Shown here in pieces: positions 10,501-18,977 of a stretch of DNA of 64,000 nucleotides; the first letter of the stretch is position 1, and every line of letters begins with the position of its first letter. This DNA is from DATFJT01 sp965230755. Its GTDB lineage: Bacteria > Bacteroidota > Bacteroidia > Chitinophagales > Saprospiraceae. The stretch lies in NCBI GenBank assembly GCA_965230755.1, contig CBDDLT010000024.1:248001-312000 (forward strand), given 5' to 3'. The notes under the pieces were generated by a model, which ran no database searches, was not told the origin of the DNA, and was given only the letters and a program-made list of their open reading frames with translations. The translations under genes and the position numbers were made by a program.

Positions 10501-13500
10501 TGTGATCCTAACTTCAGTATGACGCAGATGCAGCAGATCGTAGTTAAGGATGAGATCGCACCAAGTATTACATGTCCACCGGACTTTGTAGAGACATTGA
10601 GACACAATGATTGTTTCACAAATGTTAGTTTGCCACAAGTAGTAGCAACAGATAACTGTGATAACAATGTAAGTGTAACAAGAGAATTATTGGATCAGAA
10701 TGGAGTAGTAATCCCAACTATTGGAGTACCAGTAGGAGAGTACTACGGAAGATATATCGCTGAGGATGCATGTGGAAATACAGATACATGTTTGATGAGA
10801 GTAAGCGTAATCGATCCAGTAGCACCGGTAGTGGTAGTTTATAGGAACTTAGTGGTGAGTTTGACAACAGCAGGATGGGCATACTTGTGTGCTGATCAGG
10901 TTGATGACGGATCAAATGATAACTGTACAGATGTAGGATTACAGATCAGAAGAGATGATGAGGACAACTGGAGATTCTATGACAACATGGTAAGACAGAA
11001 CAACTGTGTTAGATTCCAGTGTAGAGACATAGGAGAGCAGATCGTATGGTTGCGAGTATGGGATGATGCCGATGGTAACGGAACATACGGACCACAAGAT
11101 GATACTACAGGAGACAACAGAATAGATGAGACCGATGATACAGGAGATAACTGGAATGAATCATGGGCAAGGGTGACTGTTGAAGACAAATTGCCACCAG
11201 TATTGACCTGTCCACCGGATATTAGTTTGAACTGTTTGACTGACTTCGAAGATTTGGAGATTACAGGCGAGGCGGAAGCTGATTTGAACTGTGATAATGA
11301 GGATCCCACGTATACAGATCAAGTACCACACGGATACTGTCCGGATAGTGATATCATCAGAACGTTTAGAGTAGAGAAGAGATTGGCAGGAGAAGATGGA
11401 GAAGAGGGAACTGCGGATGACATCGTATATGTAAGAAGCTGTGTACAGACAATTACAATTACAGATGATACACCAATCGTTATCGAGAAATTGCCATTGG
11501 ATTTGACAATAGATTGTAACGGAGGAGCAGTAGGAACTGCACCAGCAGATTTGACTAGATACAATTTCTATGATGATTATTTGAATACTCCAACGATCCC
11601 AGGTGATGATACCTTGGTAGTATTTGACAATCCGGTAATTGATTATGATTGTGAGCACATAGGCGTATACTATGAAGACAAGCCATTTGGATTGTGTTTG
11701 CCAGGATCATATAAGATCAGAAGAACATGGGAGTTGATTGATTGGTGTGATGACACGTATGAAGTTACATATACGAATGTAATCTTAGTACAGGATGTTG
11801 AGGCACCAGTATTGACGGTTAACAACCCAGGAACAGTAGTAATTGAGAACAACAGTAGAGACTGTAGCGAGTATGTAGACTTGACGGCGAGTGCGTTTGA
11901 CTTATGTAGTAACGTAACGATCACGAATAACTCACCATACGGACCAGGTACACATGATGCATCAGGGACGTATCCAAAGGGTACTTACACGATTACATTT
12001 ACAGCTATCGATGGATGTGGCAACGTAGCGACAGAAGAGGTGACAGTAAGTGTAGTAGATGGAAAGGCACCACAGGCAGTATGTACATACGGATTGGCTA
12101 TCGGATTGAAAGCAAACTGTGAGGCATCATTTGATGCAAGCCAGTTGGATGCAGGAAGTACAGATAACTGTACAGATGCATCGAACTTGACGTTCGAGAT
12201 AGCATTGTTGGATGGAAATGGCGACATTGATGAGAATACAAGAGGCGAGAGCATCGTATTCACATGTGATCATGTAGGAAATACATCAGTAGCATTGATC
12301 GTAGTAGATGATGCAGGAAATGAGGCTACATGTAATACTGTAATCCAAGTTCAAGTTGGTGATTGCCCAGATTCCGATTGTGGTGACAACAATATTAATC
12401 CAACATTGAATGTAACAGGATTGATCACTACGGACAATGGAAGAGATATAGCAGGAGTAGAGATAACATTGGACGGAGTGATGATCAACGAATACAATGG
12501 TTCTTATAGCATGCTCATTGATAAGGACGAGAATACTGGAATGGCTGAGGGAATAATTGAGTTGTTGAAGGAAGACGAAGTAGATAATGGAGTGAATACT
12601 TTGGACTTGATCATGATCAGAAGATCTATCCTTCAGTTGGGAGAATTACCTTCGGATTATTCAAGAGTAGCAGCTGATGTCAATAACGATCAGAAAGTAT
12701 CTACTTTGGATATGATCCAAATCAGACAAGCTATCTTGAAGCAGATTGATGAATTTGTATCGGTACCATCATGGAGATTTATTCCTGCCAGTTACAACTT
12801 CGGAGCAACGACTTGGGAAAATACAATTCCATTCTACTATGAGGTAAGCACCGATCAAGATGATATGGAGGTTAACTTCATAGGTATGAAGATGGGAGAC
12901 GTTAACGGAGATGCAGACTTGACAGCAAGAAGCGCTGGAGTTATGAAAGTAACTGCAGATGCAGTAAGTGCTAAGAGAGGAGAAGAGATCAGTGTAAGCT
13001 TGAGATCATCTGACTTAGTAGATATGGCAGGATACCAGTTCACTCTAGAGTTTGATGCAAGTGCACTGGAGTTGACAGGCATCGAAGGAGATGTTAAGGA
13101 GTCAAACTTCAACTATGCAAGAGTATCAGAAGGAGTAGTAGCAGTATCTAAAGTATTGGAGAATGTAACTGGAGATGAATTATTCGTAATGAACTTCAGA
13201 GCATTGAACAATGCAGATATCAGCAAGTCAATGAGCATCAGCTCTGAGATTACAAGTGCAGCAGCATTTGACAGATCAGCGAATCAGTTGGATGTAGAGC
13301 TAGTATTTGTAAGCGATGCAGGAAGTTATGCATTGTATCAGAATGCTCCAAACCCATTTGGAGACCGAACAATCATCGGTTTTGAGATGGCAGAGAGAGG
13401 TGAAGCAACTTTAACTGTACTAGATGTAACAGGAAAAGTGATGTATACAAGAACAAACAGCTATGATAAAGGCTATAATGAAGTTGAATTGAACAAGAGT

Positions 13501-13584
13501 AACTTGAGTTCAACAGGCATTATGTACTATCAGTTAGAGGCTGGCGAGTTCGTAGCAACGAAGAAGATGATAATGATTAAATAA
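4588..13584 (+). CDS. giant T9SS surface protein: metzincin, LTD, HYR, dockerin, cohesin
   Basis: A 2998-residue exported protein. Visible modules in order: hydrophobic signal region (1-37); metzincin-type metalloprotease with zinc motif HEMGHSLGLAH (117-127) and a likely Met-turn LMY near 255; two near-identical lamin-tail domains (about 340-502 and 611-770, ITEIMQNPSA...EWFEV); PKD/Ig-like modules; a ladder of HYR-like modules; a proprotein-convertase P-domain (about 1685-1842) inserted in one of them; a carboxypeptidase-regulatory-like module (about 2605-2660); a type-I dockerin (about 2662-2728, second loop DVNNDQKVSTLD) with the extension SWRF...FIGMKMGDVN; a cohesin-like module (about 2785-2912); and a type-A T9SS tail (NAPNPFGDRT). 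The 3' third uses noticeably more uniform codons (GGA, AGA, GTA, ACA, AAC) than the 5' half. The probable role is an adhesive or matrix protein with a peptidase head; activity is inferred. Confidence 0.85.
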   Translation: MIFSIVEFCKKVVSGLLIFLAVFTPVNHIFPFAFIFAGEGNGIEVITHVIGYTGAGANLTITVGIDPTSANAADMEQSTQNVITYFNCMQGYNNNLILGAGNNIPSNAVDFESTLLHEMGHSLGLAHVNAATESGLPAADRNYTKATDGADNVFNLGAGADGIKGSADDVRGDDVNLHYYNNNVNDPCVHTNPIDITNYSRALGNLPAGDNFPNNADRDVAAALGYANTECAMQQGAFFDEDQRQPGFDDIAGLMYANTGLDETDGTADDYTFTLVYNGLTTAADIVIDFDNAQTGFAVSQSSGSFLNADHVVITATSIFFNTGSNWFFNTVPAAGCMTCPNAGDIVITEIMQNPSAVSDANGEWFEVHNVSGADIDLDGWMIMDDGVDAHTIGSSVVVPAGGYAVLGRNGDTGTNGGVLVDYVYGTDIALANGDDEVVLVCSGMEIDRVNYDGGPNFPDPTGASMNLDLPYLSATDNDIGSNWCESTSVFGIGDLGTPSTDNDACEECSIDAITTSNISACNPADDSFTADVTVTYVAAPSTGTLDLTGDGTASVAVGSLGSPTSHTFVGVMMTADGGPIDLTATFSDLTSCTFNEPNAGTAPASCASTCPNAGDIIITEIMQNPSAVGDNEGEWFEVYNTTGADIDMDGWTIMDDGVDAHVIGSSVVVPANGYAVLGRNGDAGVNGGVTMDYVYGTDIALANGDDEVVLVCGGAEIDRVNYDGGPNFPDPTGASMNLDPGSFNSTDNDTGSNWCESTTAFGSGDLGTPGAANVSCSGAPVFNISISDPCSCNDDATLDMSDGTFDETVTVTTVPAQVGLTLLVGDGSTGLIGVNVGDPLTDNGDGTYSINFDHADGVGYTLFVAQDITSNIIANISNTCFYPLPAIDPLPATVCITDAPINLTGTAQLGDMSGPANAEVETWSGPGVAGTTFDPGAAGAGTHQIIYEYNAQDDDPDAAHPGCISSVSTMITVNAAPDAPTVDDVEVCDGEKAIIEPMVGGAAPSTMLIASDDFDAPVNLSTRLNTTDIGTVADHEDQFTTPGDLFGITDGMSGTPMPRQAPFAISDDAADPTCNGFFAGDNQGVLPCNYGNNYFGVVDTENGENMGAVLAEWGFDVSSATAGVTLVCIDMGAMGDFESSDTHTWSVDIDGGGFNPIFMLMADEAGSATYDITNGPITLNDPMTLNGQQIVNGLTTFCAELAACPVGNLLTLRLETVTNGGTEAVAYDNIEIYGSTDPNQVVFKFYDVDPSGGGATPVHCGVDYCPPTTLATSPETYWVTAQDCVGCESEPTEVMVTINPLPMPVTRDTTICEGETLDLNDLVTGDNITFHTTLVGAQTAGGTTDVATNPNTYTMDTRIYVRDTTDAGCEAVDSLDITVTETPTVDPIADVEVCDGDMVPEIVITGTPAGAVFNWTNNNTSIGLGASGTGNIPTFTAINPGPGLQVATITVTPEFTDNGITCTGTPETFTITVFPRPIITLALDSLTICKFDSLDMSVLGAMIIDNGSGVIDGTWSTSGDGTFIPDARNSTVMTYAPGTLDTMNGVVILTLTTDDPAGPCGPEMATVELVLADPPKMSCHDAQISLGHDGMYEVTPDDIVSSPLVDWTDYTVELEYADGTPVFGSPILNCTHKGEEIIAKVTEGCGGNSCWATLTIEDKIAPVISCPDPLNLDCNEDASPGAEQIVRFEITPGTALGPDAGTITNIPQSIPDLGNVVIRGVNLYMDVDMDMALDYFGAGDFTLTSPAGTVYDVYPFGLNPNCVTLFGMTGVDHGIDDGATAALAFCQDFQTGLDYQPFGANVDATFGGEEPDGIWTWAITDNFDLQGGTVNRLVIELSVVNALEIPTVSENCNYDLTYVDINDTRNVCGVGQLTRVWTATDCSGLTSSCNQIITFGNINPPNISFPPDYEVDCFVDPGDLDPADLPRPFDFPRWNEGDCEQFSHGYDDQYFDVCSPYSYKIRRTWEVIDWCDPNFSMTQMQQIVVKDEIAPSITCPPDFVETLRHNDCFTNVSLPQVVATDNCDNNVSVTRELLDQNGVVIPTIGVPVGEYYGRYIAEDACGNTDTCLMRVSVIDPVAPVVVVYRNLVVSLTTAGWAYLCADQVDDGSNDNCTDVGLQIRRDDEDNWRFYDNMVRQNNCVRFQCRDIGEQIVWLRVWDDADGNGTYGPQDDTTGDNRIDETDDTGDNWNESWARVTVEDKLPPVLTCPPDISLNCLTDFEDLEITGEAEADLNCDNEDPTYTDQVPHGYCPDSDIIRTFRVEKRLAGEDGEEGTADDIVYVRSCVQTITITDDTPIVIEKLPLDLTIDCNGGAVGTAPADLTRYNFYDDYLNTPTIPGDDTLVVFDNPVIDYDCEHIGVYYEDKPFGLCLPGSYKIRRTWELIDWCDDTYEVTYTNVILVQDVEAPVLTVNNPGTVVIENNSRDCSEYVDLTASAFDLCSNVTITNNSPYGPGTHDASGTYPKGTYTITFTAIDGCGNVATEEVTVSVVDGKAPQAVCTYGLAIGLKANCEASFDASQLDAGSTDNCTDASNLTFEIALLDGNGDIDENTRGESIVFTCDHVGNTSVALIVVDDAGNEATCNTVIQVQVGDCPDSDCGDNNINPTLNVTGLITTDNGRDIAGVEITLDGVMINEYNGSYSMLIDKDENTGMAEGIIELLKEDEVDNGVNTLDLIMIRRSILQLGELPSDYSRVAADVNNDQKVSTLDMIQIRQAILKQIDEFVSVPSWRFIPASYNFGATTWENTIPFYYEVSTDQDDMEVNFIGMKMGDVNGDADLTARSAGVMKVTADAVSAKRGEEISVSLRSSDLVDMAGYQFTLEFDASALELTGIEGDVKESNFNYARVSEGVVAVSKVLENVTGDELFVMNFRALNNADISKSMSISSEITSAAAFDRSANQLDVELVFVSDAGSYALYQNAPNPFGDRTIIGFEMAERGEATLTVLDVTGKVMYTRTNSYDKGYNEVELNKSNLSSTGIMYYQLEAGEFVATKKMIMIK
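5606..6895 (+). repeat. duplicated lamin-tail domain, about 810-base offset
   Basis: Two copies (about 5606-6090 and 6418-6895) encode nearly the same LTD domain. Shared stretches include MQNPSAV, GSSVVVPA, GYAVLGRNGD and YGTDIALANGDDEVVLVC. The spacer between them (about 6100-6417) is an Ig-like module. This is an internal duplication inside the 2998-aa protein gene. Confidence 0.8.
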
Positions 13585-13610
13585 GTCAAATTAATCTTTC
13601 TGGGTTATAA

Positions 13611-13648
13611 AGCAAAGGGCGGTATTCATACCGTCCTTTGCTTTTTTT
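13611..13648 (+). terminator. intrinsic terminator after the 2998-aa protein gene
   Basis: Stem AGCAAAGG-G-CGGTA, loop TTCA, returning TACCG-T-CCTTTGCT, followed by a run of seven T. It closes the transcript of the 2998-aa protein gene 27 bases after its stop. Confidence 0.9.
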
Positions 13649-13738
13649 AGTTTGTAGGAACTATTTTGATTAGTAACTTGTTGCAATTAGTATTACCTTT
13701 ATGCATTATTAATAATATCCATATTATAAACTTGCTTC

Positions 13739-16700
13739 ATGTTCTGGCTCAGTAATTTTGTGAGCATACGTAATAAAACATTGTTAAGCATATCGATATT
13801 GATATGTTTATTCTCTTCTACCTACTTGGTTTCACAGGAATTGAGCGTAGGGTTATTCTACGATGACGATTATGTAAATACTTGTGAAAACTCCAGCTGT
13901 GAAGCATACACACTAAAGAATTTTCTAGAATCCATAAATTATAATGTCCATACATTCGAAGGAACGGATAGCGCTTCATTATTTGATGGATTATCCTGCC
14001 ATGAAGTATTTTTCTTACCCGAAAGCGAGGCAGGAGATTTTGCTAACGATATCAATCCCAATGGAGGTGGTGAAGTCATCAGAGATTATGTAAATACCGG
14101 TGGTTTAATGTTCATCATGGGTAGTGATGGACTTAATCAATCCAGTAGTAATTCAGCTGAGAATATTAATGCTCTGTTTAATTTAAATATTCAAAACGCG
14201 GCATTTACGTCTTCAGGTTACACCTATCTAAATCAAGGAGCCAATATTTCATTTCTGGGATCTTTGCCAGACAGTGTTCGAAGTTTTACAACGACCAATT
14301 TTATTTTTGGGTTACCAGCCAATGCTGAAATCATTTACGAATTGGAGCAGGATAAGGTTAGCGTTGTGGAGATTCCATATGGAGATGGAAGAATTGTCTA
14401 TTTAGGCTGGTCATTTTTTAATGGTGGTCCCACTGGAAATCAAGGCCCAGATAATTGGTCCAATCTAATTCAGGTATTGATAAGAGAATGGGCGGATGAA
14501 ACACAATTTCCGGATTGTTTCTCATGTGATGTGGAAGCACCATTTAGAACGGTTGGCAATAATATAATAAGATTCTTGGATGCGGATGGAAATACAAGCT
14601 TCGATGAGTCGGATTTTGAGGGATCTTATGACGACAATTGTGGTGAGTATGATATAAGTATTGTTTCTGATCGAGAGTTGAATTGTTCGAACTCATATGA
14701 TCAGGAAATCCATTTAGAGGTAACTGATAGAGTTGGTAATGTACTGTTGGATACCTTTGATGTAAGATTGATTGATACGGTAAAGCCTGAATTCAGTTCA
14801 TTTCCTAACGATGTCACCATTGAATGCAAGTTTCCGGAAGAAGCACAGGAGATAGATAGTACGGAACAAGTTATTACAGTCAATGAAACTTTGGACTTGG
14901 ATAGCCTAGATATATACAACTATACTTTTTCTACTCAAGTGTACCCGACTGGAAGTGTACTTGATCACGTAGAGTTTTATATTAACGGTTCATTCAATGA
15001 TCTTGGAGAACTCTGGATTCGTGTTAAAGATGAATTCGGTAATTCTTCTTTGTTGTTCAATGGCAATTGTGAGGGACAACAGGATATCAATACGTGGTTT
15101 TCAGATCAAGGAGTAGATTTGGACTGCGGAGAAATTACTAGTGGAAATATAAAATTCCTCTCTGACAATAGAGACCTAAATGTGTTTGATAATGGGCCTA
15201 TTTCACCTACATATACATTTGATATTGTCAATTTAGGTAGCCTTGAAGGTCAAGTTTTATCACTTGGCATAAAGGTCTTCTTCACATCAGATTTGAGTTT
15301 TCCAACCATAGATGAAGCGTGTTCTTATAGCATAAACTACTCGGATAATGATAGCAGAACAACATGTCCTACCGGAGTAATTGTTAGAACTTTCACGGTA
15401 ATGGATGAAAGTGGAAATTCTAATCAAAGGAATCAAATAATTCGCATTGAAGACACCCAGGAAGTTGAAATTACTTATCCTGATGACTATTATATCGATT
15501 GTGTCAATGGTATTAATTATCAAGACAGTTTGCTCCCTGAACATTTACCACCGGGCTTTAATGAACCGATAGTATTTGATGATTGTCGAGAATATCATTT
15601 CAACTATTCCGATCGTGTAGTAAGAAGTTGTGGATCGCACAATATTGAAATTGAACGGACATGGGTTGTTCAATCGGATTGCGAACCTACTGTCCAATAT
15701 CAGCATAAACAAAATTTGGCCATTATTGATGAAGATGCACCGGTAATAGATACTGTAGAGCCTTATGTAGTATTTGTAGATGAAGTGACTTGTCTTTCAG
15801 GAGGTAACTTTTACTTTCCTTCTGTTGATGACCTATTGATTTATGACTGTAGTGATAATATCAATGTTGATATGAGGGTAATTGACTCTTTTGGAGTACA
15901 ATTCAGAGAGGATGAGTTGATGGCGGGTATGTATTTTGTAGAAATTAGTGCGGTAGACCCATGTGGAAATAGAGGTATTAGGTTGGTTCCTGTTGAGCTT
16001 GTTGATGTTTCCCCTCCTGTAATACAGTGTAGAACGGATATATTTGAGGTTCCACTCAACCAATTGGGCAATGCACAGATCTGTGGATCTATATTATTGA
16101 CCAATGTAGATGAAAACTGTAGTATAAAGCGCTATCAAATGAGCTTTAGTCCCACTTTTAATAATGATGACGATGACTGTTTATTTATTGATTGTGACGA
16201 TATGGGAAGCACTAGAACGGTTTACGTCAGAGCGGAGGATATAAGTGGTAATGCAGATGTTTGTACTGCAAGAATTAGAGTGGTAGATCGGGAAGCTCCG
16301 CAATTATTATGTAGCGATATAATTTTGCCCTGCAACGAGCCATTTGATCCGCTGAATTATCCATTTCCTTCGGCAATGGACAATTGTGATGCGACTCCTA
16401 CTGTGGATTGTCTCCCTTTTAGGTTTATAGGAAATCAATGTGATTCTACTTATGTACGCCAGTGTTTTACATATGATGATGATAACAATCGCTCAATACC
16501 ATGTGACCAATTTCTTACAAGAATTGACACCTTCTCAACCAGCGTTTTTTGGCCAGAAGAAGTGGTAGAATTAAATTGCGGAGGGGACACAGGTCCAGCT
16601 AATACAGGAGAGCCTATTATACAATCCTCTTGTGGATTGTTTACCACAACGTATACAGACAATCAATTTAGTTTGTGCGGAGCAGCCAATTTATTTGGAA

Positions 16701-18550
16701 TAGATAGAAGATGGGTCGTTCGAAATACTTGTACCAATGAGAGCTTTAGCTTTGATCAGGAGGTATTGGTTACAGACCTGGATCCACCAAGATTTGTCTT
16801 CCCAACTGATTCAATCTTTGAAGTGGAGATCATTGATTTTGATTGTGAGACAACTGTCTCCATTACTCCGGAGGCAATTGACGATTGCACAACTGGAGTG
16901 ACGTATTCTAATTCTATTTCCGGTTCTTCAAGAGAGTTAACCGGAACATTTGAAATAGGAGATCATGCGGTTGTTTTTTATGCTGAAGATTTGTGTGGTA
17001 ATGTTGATTCGCTTGAAGTCATAGTTAGGGTTACTGAAAACAAGAATCCCTATGTTGCCTGCGAGTCAGGTTTAACTTTCTTTATGAATCAGGTGGGGTT
17101 TGTAGATCTATATCCTGAAGATATATTGGATACAGCTTTTGATTTGTGTACAGAATATGAGGATTTGGATTTCTTCATATCCAAGGTTTTACCTAATGGG
17201 CAGGACATTGGTAGACAACCTAAAATAAGATTTGAATGCCAGGATCTGGGTCTAAATCCAGTTCGATTATTTGCAAGAGATAACAGCAAAAATATTTCCG
17301 TGTGTGATGTACAAGTCAATGTCATCGACACCTTTAGACTTTGTCCTAACGGGGATTTTTACGATATCAGCGGAATGATATTTAATGAGGATAGAATAGT
17401 CATTGGAGGAGCAACTGCTTATATCAATAATGTTCCCCTTACCGGCTTTGATAATGGGAACAATGGAGATTATTTGGCCAGAGCACTGCCCAGGGATTCG
17501 ATATACGAAATCGCTATTCAGAAAGATACTGATCACGACAACGGAGTAACAGCGTTGGATTTGGCCCTGATACAACAGAGCCAATTAAGGCTAAGAGAAT
17601 TGGGAAGCCCATATCGAATCATCGCTGCAGATGTCAATAATGATGAGAAAATATCTGTCCTAGACTTGATTCGAATTCGATCATTATTACTTGGTATTGT
17701 TTCTGAATTCCCGGATGTACCTAGTTGGAGATTTGTTCCGGAGAGTTTCGAATTTATCAATCCACTCAACCCATTTGAGAATCCGATCCATTATGCGGAT
17801 ACGGTTCTTCTCGGAGGGGAATCCATTCAGGATTTTAATTTTATTGGCATGAAGATGGGTGATGTCAATAATAGTGCGGAGAGGTTCTTGACCAGCAATA
17901 GCACTTCTGATCGGGCTGAATATCTGGATTTTGATGTGTTATATCGTAGAATTGGAGAAAGTAAAATTGAATTATCTTTTGAGCTTCCAACTGATTGGAT
18001 CAGTGGTCAGATGTATGTAGAATTTGATCGTCAGTTGATGCAAGATATTACATGGAATACTGAAGGGATGAACGCTGATCTGTATTATTTCGACGATAAT
18101 AAGCTTCATTTTGTATGGAATAAATACCTGGAAGAAGAACTGGGTTCCTTGAGTTTTATTGTCGACTTGTATTCGCCGGAAGAACTGGAAAAGCTTATTC
18201 AATTAAGGGAAGATAAAAAGTCATTGGGAGCAAAAACGCTGTGGTCAGAACAAGAGATTGCATTGAATTTTATTGAGATTAAAGGCGACAATTCGAGTAA
18301 AGAAGAATGCATAACTATTGCGCCAACACTTTGGTCCAATGGTTTCCGTATTGTTAATCGGTGTGGAGATAAGGAATTGAAGACAATGAAAATATTCAAT
18401 TTAAGTGGCCAGCTATTCGATGAGTTGGTACTCAATTCTTCAGAATCCATTGACTATGACAACCCAGACCTTAGTACTGGACTTTATCTTATCCAGCTTG
18501 AAGATGAAAACGGTATTCACCTTCACTTCAGAACCATTAAAGTAAATTAA
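13739..18550 (+). CDS. giant T9SS surface protein: GATase-like head, HYR ladder, dockerin
   Basis: A 1603-residue exported protein with a signal anchor at about residues 14-34. The head (about 35-255: VGLFYDDDY, FFLPESEAGDF, DYVNTGGLMFIMGS, YGDGRIVYLGWSFF) resembles the class-I glutamine-amidotransferase-like/ThuA-like fold often found at the start of Bacteroidota surface proteins, without an obvious catalytic triad. HYR-like modules follow, with a P-domain-like insertion (about 375-520). Then come a carboxypeptidase-regulatory-like module (about 1205-1262), a type-I dockerin with two good calcium loops (DTDHDNGVTALD and DVNNDEKISVLD, about 1263-1330), the extension SWRF...FIGMKMGDVN, a divergent cohesin-like module and a type-A T9SS tail. 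Codon use is mixed, unlike the 3' end of the preceding gene. It is a paralogue of the preceding gene's C-terminal half, likely an adhesin. Confidence 0.83.
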   Translation: MFWLSNFVSIRNKTLLSISILICLFSSTYLVSQELSVGLFYDDDYVNTCENSSCEAYTLKNFLESINYNVHTFEGTDSASLFDGLSCHEVFFLPESEAGDFANDINPNGGGEVIRDYVNTGGLMFIMGSDGLNQSSSNSAENINALFNLNIQNAAFTSSGYTYLNQGANISFLGSLPDSVRSFTTTNFIFGLPANAEIIYELEQDKVSVVEIPYGDGRIVYLGWSFFNGGPTGNQGPDNWSNLIQVLIREWADETQFPDCFSCDVEAPFRTVGNNIIRFLDADGNTSFDESDFEGSYDDNCGEYDISIVSDRELNCSNSYDQEIHLEVTDRVGNVLLDTFDVRLIDTVKPEFSSFPNDVTIECKFPEEAQEIDSTEQVITVNETLDLDSLDIYNYTFSTQVYPTGSVLDHVEFYINGSFNDLGELWIRVKDEFGNSSLLFNGNCEGQQDINTWFSDQGVDLDCGEITSGNIKFLSDNRDLNVFDNGPISPTYTFDIVNLGSLEGQVLSLGIKVFFTSDLSFPTIDEACSYSINYSDNDSRTTCPTGVIVRTFTVMDESGNSNQRNQIIRIEDTQEVEITYPDDYYIDCVNGINYQDSLLPEHLPPGFNEPIVFDDCREYHFNYSDRVVRSCGSHNIEIERTWVVQSDCEPTVQYQHKQNLAIIDEDAPVIDTVEPYVVFVDEVTCLSGGNFYFPSVDDLLIYDCSDNINVDMRVIDSFGVQFREDELMAGMYFVEISAVDPCGNRGIRLVPVELVDVSPPVIQCRTDIFEVPLNQLGNAQICGSILLTNVDENCSIKRYQMSFSPTFNNDDDDCLFIDCDDMGSTRTVYVRAEDISGNADVCTARIRVVDREAPQLLCSDIILPCNEPFDPLNYPFPSAMDNCDATPTVDCLPFRFIGNQCDSTYVRQCFTYDDDNNRSIPCDQFLTRIDTFSTSVFWPEEVVELNCGGDTGPANTGEPIIQSSCGLFTTTYTDNQFSLCGAANLFGIDRRWVVRNTCTNESFSFDQEVLVTDLDPPRFVFPTDSIFEVEIIDFDCETTVSITPEAIDDCTTGVTYSNSISGSSRELTGTFEIGDHAVVFYAEDLCGNVDSLEVIVRVTENKNPYVACESGLTFFMNQVGFVDLYPEDILDTAFDLCTEYEDLDFFISKVLPNGQDIGRQPKIRFECQDLGLNPVRLFARDNSKNISVCDVQVNVIDTFRLCPNGDFYDISGMIFNEDRIVIGGATAYINNVPLTGFDNGNNGDYLARALPRDSIYEIAIQKDTDHDNGVTALDLALIQQSQLRLRELGSPYRIIAADVNNDEKISVLDLIRIRSLLLGIVSEFPDVPSWRFVPESFEFINPLNPFENPIHYADTVLLGGESIQDFNFIGMKMGDVNNSAERFLTSNSTSDRAEYLDFDVLYRRIGESKIELSFELPTDWISGQMYVEFDRQLMQDITWNTEGMNADLYYFDDNKLHFVWNKYLEEELGSLSFIVDLYSPEELEKLIQLREDKKSLGAKTLWSEQEIALNFIEIKGDNSSKEECITIAPTLWSNGFRIVNRCGDKELKTMKIFNLSGQLFDELVLNSSESIDYDNPDLSTGLYLIQLEDENGIHLHFRTIKVN

Positions 18551-18552
18551 TA

Positions 18553-18963
18553 TTGGGTAGAGTTTTGGCCATTGATGTGGGAGCCAAAAGATGCGGTTTG
18601 GCTGTTACGGATCCTTTAAAGATTTCTGTCAATCCACTTGCTGGAGTACCACGCGATGAGCTCATGGACTACTTAGAACATTATTTTAAGGACCATGATG
18701 TGGAAATTCTTGTTTTGGGGCTTTCTCAAGCGATCAATGGTCAGGATAATCCAATCATGAAGGAGGTTCGTACTATTGAAAATGAACTGATTCGAAAATT
18801 TCCGAGTTTAGTTATCGATTACCAAGACGAATTCAATAGTTCAAAAGAGGCGGCTAGACTAATGGTGGATATAGGAGTGAAGAAAAAGAATAGAAGAAAA
18901 AAGGAAAATGTTGACATACTATCTGCTTCAATTATCTTGCAGAGGTATTTGGGAAATATATAA
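18553..18963 (+). CDS. ruvX: Holliday junction resolvase RuvX/YqgF
   Basis: A 136-residue protein of the YqgF/RuvX RNase-H-fold family, the normal length. The TTG start two bases after the preceding stop gives MGRVLAIDVGAKRCGLAVTD, the family's first strand with catalytic Asp8. VLGLSQAINGQ matches the second block. YQDEFNSSKEA corresponds to the usual DERFTS block, and VDILSASIILQRYL carries the last conserved aspartate. The family acts in resolving Holliday junctions and in 16S pre-rRNA end processing. It is followed 14 bases later by def, a common Bacteroidota pair. Because the start is only two bases after the 1603-aa protein gene, read-through transcription is likely. Confidence 0.92.
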   Translation: MGRVLAIDVGAKRCGLAVTDPLKISVNPLAGVPRDELMDYLEHYFKDHDVEILVLGLSQAINGQDNPIMKEVRTIENELIRKFPSLVIDYQDEFNSSKEAARLMVDIGVKKKNRRKKENVDILSASIILQRYLGNI

Positions 18964-18977
18964 ATCTGAAATGGAAA

